Below, piece after piece: positions 16,122-24,743 of a stretch of 64,000 nucleotides of DNA. The notes below the pieces were generated by a model. That model was not told the DNA's origin. It did not search any database and worked only from the letters and a program-made list of their open reading frames with translations. The position numbers and the translations under genes are program-made. Source of the stretch: Hymenobacter algoricola (GTDB taxonomy: Bacteria > Bacteroidota > Bacteroidia > Cytophagales > Hymenobacteraceae); contig NZ_BAABDH010000111.1 of assembly GCF_039539525.1 (NCBI RefSeq), positions 42,998-106,997 of the forward strand, written 5' to 3'. Each line of letters opens with the position of its first letter. The stretch's first letter is position 1.

Positions 16122-18506
16122 TTAGAAGTTGAAGTTGTAGGAAGCCGACGGCAGCACGCTCCCAAACACCGACAGGCGCACCGCCTCGGTCTTGAGCGGG
16201 TTGGCCTCGTTCTGGCGGAAGTAGATGCTGTAGGCGTTGCGGCGGGCGTAGGCATTGTACAACGAGAACGTCCAGCTGCTGTGCCAGCGGCGGCTAGGGT
16301 CGGTTTTGCCTTCCCGGGTGGCGGCCAGGTCGAGGCGGTGGTAGGTGGGCACGCGGTAGTTGTTGCGCACGTCGCCGTTCACGTTGGGCACAATCAGCCC
16401 CTGGTAGGAATAGCGGCTGTCGGGGAAGGTGGTGGCAATGCCGGTGCTGTAGCTGAAGGTGCTGGAAAACGTCCAGCGCGGATTCAGCTGGTACATGCCC
16501 ACCACCGAGAGGTAGTGGGTTTTGTCGTACTTGTTCACGTACCACGCGTCGTTGTTAATCCCGTTTATCTGCCGCTCCGAGCGGCTCAGCGTGTAGCTCA
16601 CCCAGCCGGTAAAAGCGCCCTCGTTTTTCTTCCCGTAGAACTCGACCCCGTAGGCCCGGCCGCGGCCGTAGAGCAGCTCGGCTTCGAGCTGCTGGTTGAG
16701 CAGGGTATTGGCCCCGTTGATGTAGTCGACCTGGTTGTCCATGCGCTTGCCAAACACCTCCACCGAGGCCTCGTAGGCGTTGTCGCGGAAGTTGCGGAAG
16801 TAGCCCACGGCCAGCTGGTCGGCGTGCTCGGGCTTGGTGTTGTTGGTACTCGGCGTCCACACGTCCAGGGGCGAAGAGGCGGTGGTATTCGACACGAGGT
16901 GGATGTACTGCACCATGCGGTTGTAGCTGGCCTTCAGCGAGCTGGTTTCCGTGAGCGAGTAGCGCAGCGAGGCCCGGGGCTCCAGGTTGGGGTAGCGCTT
17001 GATGACCTTGCCCGCCCCGAACTGCCGCGGGTTGACCGGCGTTTTCTGCCGCCCGTCCGGGCCTTCGTAGTCGTACACGGTGCCCGAGCCGAGGTAGTCG
17101 AACAGGCTGATGCGCAGGCCGTACTGCGCCGAGAGCCGGGGCGAAAACGTCTGCTCATTGTCGAGGTAGGCGTGGTATTCCACGGCCTGCTGCTCGTCCA
17201 GGGCCAGGGGCCGAAAGATGGACCCGGCGTTGCCGGGCGTGACGCGGCCGGGCACAAAGGTGTAGTAGATGGCGCCCGTGCCGAAGTTGAGCGTGCTCTG
17301 CGGGGTGCGGTAGTAGTTGAAATCGGCCTTCAGGCTGTAGTTGACGATGTTCGACGTCCAGTCGAACGCCTGGTTGCCTTCCGGCACGCCCAGGCCGTAG
17401 TCGTACTTGCTCACCACGCCGGTCACGTTGGCAAACAGCCGGGAGCTCACCACGTGGTTCCAGCGCACGGTGCCGGTGCGGTTGCCGAGCGTATTTTTAA
17501 AGGCCTTGCCGAAGGCGAAAACGTCGCGCCCCAGGTAGCCGCTCAGGTACAGCCGGTCCTTGTCGCCCAGGGTGTAGTTGGCCTTGGCCGAGAGGTCGTA
17601 GAAGTAGGCCTGGTTGTCTTTCTGCTCGGGAATCAGCTTCAGAAACAGGTCGCCGTAGGAGCGGCGCCCGGCCACGATAAACGAGCCTTTGTCCTTCACA
17701 ATCGGGGCCTCCACCGCCAGCCGCGACATAATCAGCCCTACGCCGCCGCTGACGCCCAGGCGCTGGGAATTGCCTTCCTTCATGCGCACGTCGAGCAAGC
17801 TCGACAGCCGCCCGCCGTACTGGGCCGGAATGCCGCCCTTCACCAGCTTGATGTCCTTGACGGCGTCGGGGTTGAAAGTCGAAAACAGCCCGAACAGGTG
17901 GGACGCGTTGTAGATCGGGGCCTCATCGAGCAGAATCAGGTTCTGGTCGACGCCCCCGCCGCGCACGTTGAAGCCCGAGGCGCCCTCACCCACCGTACTC
18001 ACGCCGGGCAGCAGCTGGATGCTGCGAATCACGTCGACTTCCCCCAACAGCGCCGGCATCAGCTTCACGGTTTTCAGGTCCAGCCGGCTCACGCTCATCT
18101 CGGTGCTTTGCACGTTCTGGTCGGGCCGCTGCCCCGTCACCACCACTTCGCCGGTCTGCACCCCGCGGAGGGCCAGCCGCACCGAGCGGGTCTGACTGGT
18201 GGTTAGCGTGAGGGTCGTTTCCTGCCCCTCGTAACCCAGGTAGGTGTAGGTGATGACGTACGTGCCCCGGGGCAGCGTGAGGGAGTAGAAGCCGTACTCG
18301 TTGGCCGTGGAGCCCACGGCCAGGGATTTGACAAACACGGACGCGCCCACCAGGGCCTCGCCGTTGGCCGCATCCCGCAGGTAGCCACTCAGCGTAACTT
18401 TACCGAGCGGGTCCGGGGTTTGGCCGGGTGTGGCCGACTGGGCCACGGCGGGCCGGCCGGGCAGCAGCAGGGCGAAAAACAAAAGCAGCATGCGGTACAT
18501 AAACAA
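16122..18506 (-). CDS. TonB-dependent outer-membrane receptor with carboxypeptidase-regulatory-like domain
   Basis: This outer-membrane active transporter has 794 residues. A signal peptide (MLLLFFALLLPGRPAVAQ) is followed by a CarboxypepD-regulatory-like domain at about 36-115 (VTLSGYLRDAANGEALVGASVFV). The plug follows (EVDVIRSIQLLPGVSTVGEGASGFNVRGG and DEAPIYNASHLFGLFSTFNPD; only short segments are diagnostic). A 22-strand-type barrel ends in the aromatic YNFNF. There is no STN domain at the N-terminus, unlike receptors that signal to FecR; an STN domain is instead found on a separate protein 2 kb downstream of this operon's DUF4249 gene. The substrate is unknown. The pairing with DUF4249 and the pattern GGIPAQYGGRLSS are typical of a large Bacteroidota receptor subgroup. 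Confidence 0.93.
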   Translation of the reverse strand: MFMYRMLLLFFALLLPGRPAVAQSATPGQTPDPLGKVTLSGYLRDAANGEALVGASVFVKSLAVGSTANEYGFYSLTLPRGTYVITYTYLGYEGQETTLTLTTSQTRSVRLALRGVQTGEVVVTGQRPDQNVQSTEMSVSRLDLKTVKLMPALLGEVDVIRSIQLLPGVSTVGEGASGFNVRGGGVDQNLILLDEAPIYNASHLFGLFSTFNPDAVKDIKLVKGGIPAQYGGRLSSLLDVRMKEGNSQRLGVSGGVGLIMSRLAVEAPIVKDKGSFIVAGRRSYGDLFLKLIPEQKDNQAYFYDLSAKANYTLGDKDRLYLSGYLGRDVFAFGKAFKNTLGNRTGTVRWNHVVSSRLFANVTGVVSKYDYGLGVPEGNQAFDWTSNIVNYSLKADFNYYRTPQSTLNFGTGAIYYTFVPGRVTPGNAGSIFRPLALDEQQAVEYHAYLDNEQTFSPRLSAQYGLRISLFDYLGSGTVYDYEGPDGRQKTPVNPRQFGAGKVIKRYPNLEPRASLRYSLTETSSLKASYNRMVQYIHLVSNTTASSPLDVWTPSTNNTKPEHADQLAVGYFRNFRDNAYEASVEVFGKRMDNQVDYINGANTLLNQQLEAELLYGRGRAYGVEFYGKKNEGAFTGWVSYTLSRSERQINGINNDAWYVNKYDKTHYLSVVGMYQLNPRWTFSSTFSYSTGIATTFPDSRYSYQGLIVPNVNGDVRNNYRVPTYHRLDLAATREGKTDPSRRWHSSWTFSLYNAYARRNAYSIYFRQNEANPLKTEAVRLSVFGSVLPSASYNFNF

Positions 18507-18600
18507 CCAGAAAAAGAGCGGCAGGGTAGATTGAAAAGGCCAGGCGGAGCCGCGGCCCGGGGCCGGTTGGGCCAGTACGGCGGGCGGCAGCGGAACTGCG

Positions 18601-19329
18601 TTAGTTGGAATCCACGACGCGGCCGGAGCCGGAAATGCGCACCGTCACGCCGGGGTGACCTTTGTAGTACACTTTGCCCGAGCCGCTGATGGTGGCCCGC
18701 AGCGCCTGCGCCGCCGTGAGGTAGCCGGAGCCCGAGCCGCTGATGCTCACGTCGGCCGTCTGCAGGCGCAGGGCGTAGGAATTCAACTGGCCCGAGCCGC
18801 TGATCTGCACGGTATGGCCCTGGGCTTCGCCGCCGAGGCCCACGCTGCCCGAGCCGGAAATGCTGGTGTCCAGGCTGCGGGCCGTCAGCTGATCAAACCT
18901 GACAGCGCCGGAGCCCGACACGCTCAGCGCCAGATCCTGCACCTGCCAGCCTTCGCGTCCCAGCAATTCGCCGGAGCCCGATACGCCCGCACTCGTCAGA
19001 CCGGGCGTGGTGACGTACACGCGGATGGGCTCGTGGCGGCGCACCTGTACGCGGCCAAAGCTGATGGTGAGCTTTTCGTTGCCGACGGTGGTCTGCAGCA
19101 CTTCGAGCACGTTGCGCTGCGCCTCCACCCGGATGCTGGCCGTGGGCCCCTGAGTAAGATACACAGTGCCGTTGACAGCCAGATCGACGCCACTAAAAGC
19201 CGGCAGCGACCGGCTTTCGGCTACCGTCGGGCCGCTGCCGCTGATGCGGTCGGGACAGATGTCGTTATGGTCGCAGCTCGTGAGCAGCAGGCTCAGGGCC
19301 ACCAGGGCGGAGGGAAGGAGGGTTTTCAT
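18601..19329 (-). CDS. GIN-domain (DUF2807) lipoprotein
   Basis: This predicted lipoprotein of 242 residues has a signal sequence ending in LLLTSC. The mature part is a parallel beta-helix-like GIN domain: FSGVDLAVNGTVYLTQGPTA, then many repeats of the type VSGSG or ISGSG (SGSGELLG, VSGSGAVRF, ISGSGSVGL, ISGSGQLNS, ISGSGSGYL, ISGSGKVYY, ISGSGRVVD). GIN proteins are common in Bacteroidota, often beside sigma or anti-sigma genes, and their function is not established. It lies on the same strand between the ECF sigma factor and the TonB receptor, with 107 and 94 bases to its neighbours. Confidence 0.88.
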   Translation of the reverse strand: MKTLLPSALVALSLLLTSCDHNDICPDRISGSGPTVAESRSLPAFSGVDLAVNGTVYLTQGPTASIRVEAQRNVLEVLQTTVGNEKLTISFGRVQVRRHEPIRVYVTTPGLTSAGVSGSGELLGREGWQVQDLALSVSGSGAVRFDQLTARSLDTSISGSGSVGLGGEAQGHTVQISGSGQLNSYALRLQTADVSISGSGSGYLTAAQALRATISGSGKVYYKGHPGVTVRISGSGRVVDSN

Positions 19330-19436
19330 AGCGGTAAACGGGTTGGAGGTTCAGACCGGATGACGGTTTCAAGGGTCTGATACCTTACTGGCCCGCTACC
19401 CCTACGCCGGGGCAAAAAATAATTACTTTACCCGCC

Positions 19437-20015
19437 CTACAGCAGCAGATACAGGTTTTTGAGCAGCCCGCTCAGCTGCCGACGCAGGATGCGCAGGGCC
19501 TTGCCCATCTGGTTTTCCACGGTCTTGGGTGAAATCTCCAGCGTGTCGGCAATCTGCTGGTAGCTGAGCTCATCGTAGCGGCTCATGGTAAACACCACCC
19601 GGCACTGCGGCGGTAGCAGGGCTAGCGCGGCCGCCACCGAAGCTTGCGCTTCCTGCTCGTACAGGGCGTGCAGGGCATCATCGGTGGCCGGCTCGGCCGA
19701 GGCGGGGGCCGCTGTCCAGGCCACCTGCCGCTGGCTCCGCTCCGCGTGGCGCAGGGCCGCATTCAGCGCGGCCCGGTAGAGGTAGGCGCCGTAGGTGGTA
19801 CTGATGGTCAGCGTCTCCCGGCCGTTCCAGACCCGCAAAAACACGTCCTGCAACAGATCCTCGGTCACGGCGCGGTCCTGCACTACGCGGTTAATCACGG
19901 CACCCAGGGGGCGGTAAAACTCCCGGAACAGCAGCTCCAGGAAGGCCTCGGCATCGGTGGCCCGTAACTGGGTCAGCCGGGCTTCGAGGGCAGCTTCGGA
20001 CGCGGGAGTAGCCAT
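19437..20015 (-). CDS. ECF RNA polymerase sigma factor (Bacteroidota RpoE-like)
   Basis: This extracytoplasmic-function sigma factor of 192 residues has region 2 (AFLELLFREFYRPLGAVINRVVQDRAVTEDLLQDVFLRVW) and region 4 (LPPQCRVVFTMSRYDELSYQQIADTLEISPKTVENQMGKAL), as short diagnostic segments. It would direct RNA polymerase to a dedicated set of promoters when released by an anti-sigma factor. The start at 20015 (MATPASEAALE) is chosen over an upstream ATG at 20072, which adds a Pro-rich leader. A perfect -7 box lies 55 bases upstream. The nearest anti-sigma candidate is the FecR protein at 14073-15152 on the same strand. Confidence 0.92.
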   Translation of the reverse strand: MATPASEAALEARLTQLRATDAEAFLELLFREFYRPLGAVINRVVQDRAVTEDLLQDVFLRVWNGRETLTISTTYGAYLYRAALNAALRHAERSQRQVAWTAAPASAEPATDDALHALYEQEAQASVAAALALLPPQCRVVFTMSRYDELSYQQIADTLEISPKTVENQMGKALRILRRQLSGLLKNLYLLL

Positions 20016-20069
20016 AGCGCGGGGTGGCAGCGGGGCCGTAAACGGCCGGGGGCTGGCATAATTCGGAGG

Positions 20070-20077
20070 CAAAGCTA
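20070..20077 (-). promoter_or_regulatory. -7 promoter box of the ECF sigma gene
   Basis: Read on the minus strand the sequence is TAGCTTTG, a perfect TAnnTTTG. No TTG is found 17-23 bases further upstream, so only the -7 element is supported. Confidence 0.45.
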
Positions 20078-20114
20078 CACTATATAGCGTTTTACCCGAT
20101 GGCGTATCCCCTAT

Positions 20115-21422
20115 TTATGCTGCAGTCTTTTTCTCCGGAGTCAGGTCCAGCGCCCGTAGCTTATCGGCCCGCCACGAAGTAATGGCGACTACCACCAGCG
20201 TCATCACTCCGCCAAACACCACCGAGGGCACCACCCTCAACAGCTTGGCCATAGCGCCCGACTCGAAGGCCCCGATTTCGTTGCTGGAGCCGATAAAGAT
20301 GTTGTTTACGGCCGAAACGCGCCCTTTCATGTATTCCGGCGTGAAGGTGTGAATGAGCGTGGAGCGCACAATCACCGATACGGAGTCGAATACGCCGGTC
20401 AGGAACAGCAGAAACAACGACAGCCAGAAGTTGGTGGACAGCGCAAAGGCAATGGTGGCTGCCCCGAAGCCCGCTACGGCCCAGAGCAGCTTGCGCCCCG
20501 CATTGCGCCAGAGCGGGAAGTAGGTCAGCAGCACCGCCATCAGCACCGAGCCCACGGCCGGGGCCGCGCGCAGATAGCCGTAGCCCTGGGCGCCCACTTT
20601 CAGAATCGAGTCGGCAAAGATGGGCAGCAGGGCTACGGCCCCGCCAAACAGCACGGCAAACAGATCCAGTGACAGAGCTGCCAGCACCAGCTGGTTGCCG
20701 AAGATGAACTGCACCCCCGTCAGCAGGCTTTCTTTCAGGCTCAGCTTCTCTCCTTCCCGGACGGGCAGCGGCCGGCCGGCAATTGAAACAAACAGCAGCA
20801 GGGCTACGGCCATCAGCAGCGCATCTACCGCGTAGGCCGTCGTGATGCCGGTTTCGGGATGCACCCGGCCCGCCAGCCCAATGATAAGGCCCCCAATAGC
20901 CGGCCCGATAACCGACGAGGCCTGCCAGGTAGTGCTGTTCCAGGTAATGGCATTGGACAGCCGCTCCCGATCAGGCAGCAGCTGGGGCATAAAGGAAAAC
21001 AGCGCCGGCCCTAAAAAACCCCGCGCAATGCCGCTCACGAAAAGAATGCTGTACAGCGGCAGCGTATACAGCGCGTCTTTGTGCAGCAGCTCCCGCCCTT
21101 GCGGGCCCGACAGCCACCACAACGATACGGAGCACAGCAGCAGCACCGCTACGGCCACCACGATAATATTCTTGCGCCGCACGGAGTCGGCCACATGCCC
21201 GGCGTACAGTGACACCACAATGCTGGGAACAGCTTCCGCCAGCCCGATCAGACCCAGCGCCAGCGGGTCGCCCGTAAGCTTCAGAATCTGCCAGCTCACC
21301 ACGGCACCCTGAATCTGGGTAGCAATAACCATACTGGCCCGGGCCGAAATCAGCCGTCGGAAGTCGGGAATCCGCAGCGCGGCGTAGGGGTCGTGACGAA
21401 CAGAGGCGGAAGCAGCAGCCAT
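20115..21422 (-). CDS. Major facilitator superfamily transporter
   Basis: This 435-residue inner-membrane permease has about twelve hydrophobic helices. It fits the MFS subgroup related to the enterobactin exporter EntS: DPYAALRIPDFRRLISARASM at the start, SLYAGHVADSVRRKNII as the loop 2-3 signature, GFLGPALFSFMPQLLPDRERLSNAI, and AVNNIFIGSSNEIGAFESGAMA near the end. Export of a small molecule by proton exchange is the family expectation; the substrate cannot be predicted. It is preceded by a TACCTTTG box and followed after about 100 bases by the ECF sigma gene on the same strand, but the sigma gene has its own -7 box. Confidence 0.88.
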   Translation of the reverse strand: MAAASASVRHDPYAALRIPDFRRLISARASMVIATQIQGAVVSWQILKLTGDPLALGLIGLAEAVPSIVVSLYAGHVADSVRRKNIIVVAVAVLLLCSVSLWWLSGPQGRELLHKDALYTLPLYSILFVSGIARGFLGPALFSFMPQLLPDRERLSNAITWNSTTWQASSVIGPAIGGLIIGLAGRVHPETGITTAYAVDALLMAVALLLFVSIAGRPLPVREGEKLSLKESLLTGVQFIFGNQLVLAALSLDLFAVLFGGAVALLPIFADSILKVGAQGYGYLRAAPAVGSVLMAVLLTYFPLWRNAGRKLLWAVAGFGAATIAFALSTNFWLSLFLLFLTGVFDSVSVIVRSTLIHTFTPEYMKGRVSAVNNIFIGSSNEIGAFESGAMAKLLRVVPSVVFGGVMTLVVVAITSWRADKLRALDLTPEKKTAA

Positions 21423-21447
21423 AGAAACTAACGGGGTAGAAGCGCGG

Positions 21448-21455
21448 CAAAGGTA
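21448..21455 (-). promoter_or_regulatory. -7 promoter box of the MFS gene
   Basis: Minus-strand TACCTTTG, a perfect TAnnTTTG, lies 26 bases before the ATG. No TTG is found at the normal distance. The 255-base gap (21423-21677) holds nothing else that can be recognised apart from a TATCTTCC box at 21653-21660 facing the plus-strand gene. Confidence 0.45.
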
Positions 21456-21677
21456 ACCTGAAACCCCGGCCCGCGGCTACGGTTGCGCTTGCCCCGACGG
21501 GCTGGTTTTTGCAACCTTACGGTACGCTTTCGGCAGGATGCCTCGCTGGCCAGCGGCCCGGTTTCGGCCGGGCAGAATTCATCCGCCTCGTGCGGCGGGC
21601 GCTGTGGCCCAGCTGGTTTCCCGCCGCTCCGGCCGGGGCGGCCTGTTTTCCTTATCTTCCGCCTCAAGCTTTTACCC

Positions 21678-22106
21678 ATGCCCGCCGCCCCGACTTTAAT
21701 TGCCGATATCATGGAGCTGGCCTTCCGCTCCGACGTTGGCACCCTGCTGGGGCGCTGGCTCCGGCCCAGCACTACGGCAGAAGTGCAACAGGGCTACGAG
21801 GCTACGCTGCGCTTTGCCAGCACCTACCGCTCCCGCTACTGGCTGCTTGATCTGCGCCGCCGCGGTCCGGTTAGTGAAGACGGCACCCACTGGGTCCTCG
21901 AATCATTTTTGCCCCGTCTGGCCCCGCTGCTCGGCGGGCGGGTATACGTGGCCTTTTTAATGTCGCCGGGCCACCTGAGCGCCATCGATCAGGAAAACGG
22001 CGCCCCACTGGTTTCCAACGCCCGCTGTCACGTGCGCCTGTTCAGCGACGAAAGCAACGCGGCCGAATGGCTCCAGCGCCGCCAGCGCCACGACGGGGAG
22101 GCGTAA
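21678..22106 (+). CDS. Hypothetical protein, possibly STAS/SpoIIAA-like
   Basis: This 142-residue cytoplasmic protein starts MPAAPTLIADIMELAF. The pattern ATLRFASTYRSRYWLLDLRRRGPV, HWVLESFLPRLAPLLGGRVYVAFLMSP and NARCHVRLFSDESNAAEWLQ alternates helices and strands, with a conserved-looking LLDLR strand. It is reminiscent of small SpoIIAA/STAS-fold proteins, several of which occur in Hymenobacter. No catalytic residues can be named and the function is unknown. A TATCTTCC -7-like box lies 18-25 bases upstream. It is read away from the MFS gene. Confidence 0.6.
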   Translation: MPAAPTLIADIMELAFRSDVGTLLGRWLRPSTTAEVQQGYEATLRFASTYRSRYWLLDLRRRGPVSEDGTHWVLESFLPRLAPLLGGRVYVAFLMSPGHLSAIDQENGAPLVSNARCHVRLFSDESNAAEWLQRRQRHDGEA

Positions 22107-22191
22107 CCCTGGCCCGCCAAACCTCGTCAGTAATATTAGCGGGTATCCCTGCCGCAACTTTCCCTTGTTTTCCAACTCTCCCCCGTTGCTT

Positions 22192-22758
22192 ATGCGTTTT
22201 CTTACTCTTGCCTGCTGCGTGGTAGGGGGCCTGCTACTGGCGGCCGCACCGGCATTTGCCCAGACGTCCTCTTCCGCCCCCGCCCAGGTTAGCTCCCTCA
22301 AGGATGGCGTGTACCGAAAGGGGGGCCTCACCATGCGGCTGCAGGCCGGGCAAACCAGCCGCCTTTCGGCGCCTGTCACGATGTCCAATGGCCTCGTAAT
22401 TCGCCCCGACGGCATTATGGTCAGCAAGGACGGCACCCGGCAGATCCTGGAAGAAGGCAAAGCCGTAAATCTGCAGGGTCAGATCGTAAACTTCACCGAC
22501 GATATGATGTCGGCCCCCGCCATTGAGCAGCGTGCCCGCCGGGTGGCCGGCGTTACCGAAACCATAATAGCTATGCCCGATGCCGGCCCCGTCCCGGCCC
22601 GCCTCACCGCTGAGCTGCTGCGCACCGAGCGTCGCCTGGCTCTGCTCCAGCAGCTCGCCGACCGGCTGGCCCAGCGGACAGCCGCGGGCTCGGTCGGGTC
22701 CAGCACGGCTACCCTCGACGCCCAGCTTCAGGAAATCGACGCTCAGCTGAAGCGCTGA
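22192..22758 (+). CDS. Secreted DUF6799-like protein
   Basis: This exported protein of 188 residues has a signal peptide (MRFLTLACCVVGGLLLAAAPAFAQ). A DUF6799-type core follows, about residues 38-100: LKDGVYRKGGLTMRLQ, SAPVTMSNGLVIRPDGIMVSKDG and EEGKAVNLQGQIVNF. The C-terminal third is a predicted coiled-coil or helical segment (LTAELLRTERRLALLQQLADRLAQ, LDAQLQEIDAQLKR). The function of the domain is unknown; it occurs in small exported Bacteroidota proteins. A strong terminator follows directly. Confidence 0.65.
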   Translation: MRFLTLACCVVGGLLLAAAPAFAQTSSSAPAQVSSLKDGVYRKGGLTMRLQAGQTSRLSAPVTMSNGLVIRPDGIMVSKDGTRQILEEGKAVNLQGQIVNFTDDMMSAPAIEQRARRVAGVTETIIAMPDAGPVPARLTAELLRTERRLALLQQLADRLAQRTAAGSVGSSTATLDAQLQEIDAQLKR

Positions 22759-22767
22759 GCATCGTCG

Positions 22768-22804
22768 CACAAAAAAGCCCGCTGTTCTAGCGGGCTTTTT
22801 TGTG
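22768..22804 (+). terminator. Rho-independent terminator
   Basis: A perfect 16-bp stem (cacaaaaaagcccgct and complement) surrounds a 5-base loop and ends in a T run, 9 bases after the stop codon. Confidence 0.9.
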
Positions 22805-23072
22805 CCTCCTCATCCTAACCGTTCTACCACTGACGTGGCTTAATACCGGGGCAGGAGGAAGCGCGGGAAAACCGTGTATGGGACTTATTTAATACTGGGT
22901 TTCAAAATTGTATAAAATTATTTCCTTTTTGACTGCTTACCCATTGTGTTTGGCTTTGCAGTTCTCTACATTTGATTTTCCCAACCACCCCTTCCTTCCC
23001 GGGTTCTTTCCCATTCATCGGCAACTGCACTCTATGGCCTAAAGCTCTACTTCCCTTTAACTAGTAGTCTTT

Positions 23073-23708
23073 ATGGAAACCATGCAGCCGAGCGATTCCG
23101 CTCTGATTTCGCTCTATATTGCCGGCAAGGAGGATGCCTTCGCCACGTTGCTCGAGCGGCACAAAAGCCGTGTTTTTACCACGATAATGCTTATCGTGCG
23201 GGATGAGGACGTGGCCGACGATTTGCTGCAGGACACCTTCATCAAGGCGATTCACACCATGAAAGGTGGGCGCTACAACGAGGAAGGCAAGTTTTCGTCC
23301 TGGATCTGCCGCATTGCGCACAATCTGGCCATCGATTTCTTCCGGCGCGAAAAACGCAGCCCTCTTTTAAATCTCGATACAACAAGTCACGCCTTTAACT
23401 CGTTGTCACTGGCAGAAGAGGGGGCCGATGTATCCATCTCCCGGGAGGAAACCTACGCCCGTCTTCGTGAACTGATTCAGGACCTGCCAGCGGCGCAGAA
23501 AGAGGTGCTTGTGATGCGGCATTACGGCGACATGAGCTTCCAGGAAATTGCCGACGCAACGGGGGTCAGTATCAACACTGCCTTGGGGCGCATGCGCTAC
23601 GCCCTGATCAACCTGCGGAAGAAGATGGCCGCACAACCCGTTTTCTATGATCAAAACCTTTACCCACGAGAAGCTCCTGCGGTACGTGTACAACGAGTTG
23701 CCGGCTAA
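23073..23708 (+). CDS. ECF RNA polymerase sigma factor (RpoE/SigW-like)
   Basis: This 211-residue sigma-70-family protein has region 2 motifs LLERHKSRVFTTIMLIVRDED, VADDLLQDTFIKA and FSSWICRIAHNLAIDFFRR, and region 4 motifs LPAAQKEVLVMRHYGDMSFQEIADATGVS and NTALGRMRYALINLRKKM. About 25 residues extend beyond region 4; their codons overlap the next small gene by 62 bases in another frame. The upstream 268 bases (22805-23072) are AT-rich and contain no clear promoter pair. The overlap with a small acidic protein suggests a sigma and anti-sigma pair that is translationally coupled. Confidence 0.92.
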   Translation: METMQPSDSALISLYIAGKEDAFATLLERHKSRVFTTIMLIVRDEDVADDLLQDTFIKAIHTMKGGRYNEEGKFSSWICRIAHNLAIDFFRREKRSPLLNLDTTSHAFNSLSLAEEGADVSISREETYARLRELIQDLPAAQKEVLVMRHYGDMSFQEIADATGVSINTALGRMRYALINLRKKMAAQPVFYDQNLYPREAPAVRVQRVAG

Positions 23709-23877
23709 GGAGCACGCCGAAGTGGAGCAGGCCCTGCTCCACGATGCTCAGCTGGCCACCGTTTGCGCCGATATATTGCTGGCCCAACGCTGCCTGGACG
23801 GTTTGCAGCGGCAGCCCAAGCAAAAGACCACCGATTCGATATTACAATATTCGCGCACCTTTCTGAAAGCGGGGTGA
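23647..23877 (+). CDS. Small protein overlapping the sigma gene, putative anti-sigma partner
   Basis: This 76-residue protein starts MIKTFTHEKLLRYVYNELPAKEHAEVEQALLHD, a helical pattern like the N-terminal zinc-less anti-sigma domains found behind ECF genes in Bacteroidota (anti-sigma domains often read YLDGELSPEE followed by HL). It lacks a zinc-binding HxxxCxxC motif and any transmembrane helix, so if it binds the sigma factor it is a soluble partner. Its ATG lies inside the end of the sigma gene (62-base overlap, frame +1). The role is inferred from position and from the ELPAKEHAEVE segment only. Confidence 0.6.
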   Translation: MIKTFTHEKLLRYVYNELPAKEHAEVEQALLHDAQLATVCADILLAQRCLDGLQRQPKQKTTDSILQYSRTFLKAG

Positions 23878-23986
23878 CACCTCCTCCCGGGGGGAAAGAG
23901 TAAATAGCGCCGATGGCGTGGGAAAGACCTGCTGAACCAGCATCTTTGCCCCGGTATCCGCTCCGTTTATCCTTTCCCTCTTTTTC

Positions 23987-24706
23987 ATGCGCAAGCCCGA
24001 ACGGTTCCGCCGCTTCCTGGCGTACTTCACCACCCACTTTCCCGAGCCGGAAACGGAGCTGCACTACGGCAATCCGTACGAGCTGATCGTGGCCGTAGTG
24101 CTTAGCGCCCAGTGTACCGATAAGCGCGTCAACCAGATTATGCCCGCGCTGCTGGAGCAGTTTCCCACGCCCGCGCACTTGGCCGCCGCCGCCGCCGACG
24201 ATATTTTCCCCTTCATTCGCAGCATATCCTACCCCAACAACAAGGCCAAGCACCTGGCCGGGCTGGGCCGGATTCTGACCGCGGAATTCAACTCCGAAGT
24301 CCCCAGTAGCCTCGACGAGCTGCAGCGCCTGCCCGGCGTGGGCCGCAAGACGGCCAATGTTATCCTGTCCGTGATTTATAATCAGCCCACGATGGCTGTC
24401 GACACGCACGTATTCCGCGTGTCGCACCGCATCGGGCTGGCCGCGCTGACGGCTACCACGCCGCTGGCAGTAGAAAAAGAGCTGGTCCGTTATATAACCG
24501 AAGCACTTATTCCCAAGGCTCACCACTGGCTTATTCTGCACGGCCGCTACATCTGCGTGGCCCGGCAGCCCAAATGTGCCATCTGCCCGCTGAAGGATTT
24601 CTGCAAATACTACAGCCAGCATTTCGCCCTACCCGCGCCCAGCGCCCGGCAGGGCGTTATCGAGCCTCCACTTGAGGGAAATAACTTTGCCGAAAGTACA
24701 ACATAG
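23987..24706 (+). CDS. nth: Endonuclease III
   Basis: Nth is a bifunctional DNA glycosylase and AP lyase that removes oxidised pyrimidines in base excision repair. The 239 residues contain the helix-hairpin-helix LPGVGRKTANVI with catalytic Lys121, Asp139 in VDTHVFRVSHRIG, and the four cysteines of the [4Fe-4S] cluster (Cys190, 197, 200 and 206; C-x6-C-x2-C-x5-C). The C-terminal 30 residues after the cluster are longer than in E. coli Nth. A CATCTTTG sequence 40 bases upstream resembles a -7 box. The gene converges with the glycosyltransferase, leaving 37 bases. Confidence 0.95.
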   Translation: MRKPERFRRFLAYFTTHFPEPETELHYGNPYELIVAVVLSAQCTDKRVNQIMPALLEQFPTPAHLAAAAADDIFPFIRSISYPNNKAKHLAGLGRILTAEFNSEVPSSLDELQRLPGVGRKTANVILSVIYNQPTMAVDTHVFRVSHRIGLAALTATTPLAVEKELVRYITEALIPKAHHWLILHGRYICVARQPKCAICPLKDFCKYYSQHFALPAPSARQGVIEPPLEGNNFAESTT

Positions 24707-24743
24707 TATAAAACTAGTCATAGTGGGTACACCCCTGACGCGA

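Noticed and set aside
16281..18206. 641-codon plus-strand frame opposite the TonB receptor
   Set aside because: Low-complexity Val/Gly/His translation; the receptor on the other strand is clear.
22805..23072. tRNA or regulatory RNA in the AT-rich gap before the second sigma gene
   Set aside because: No cloverleaf or long stem could be formed beyond the preceding terminator.
24682..24689. Perfect TAACTTTG -7 box on the plus strand
   Set aside because: It lies in the end of nth and no plus-strand gene follows; TTG spacing is wrong.
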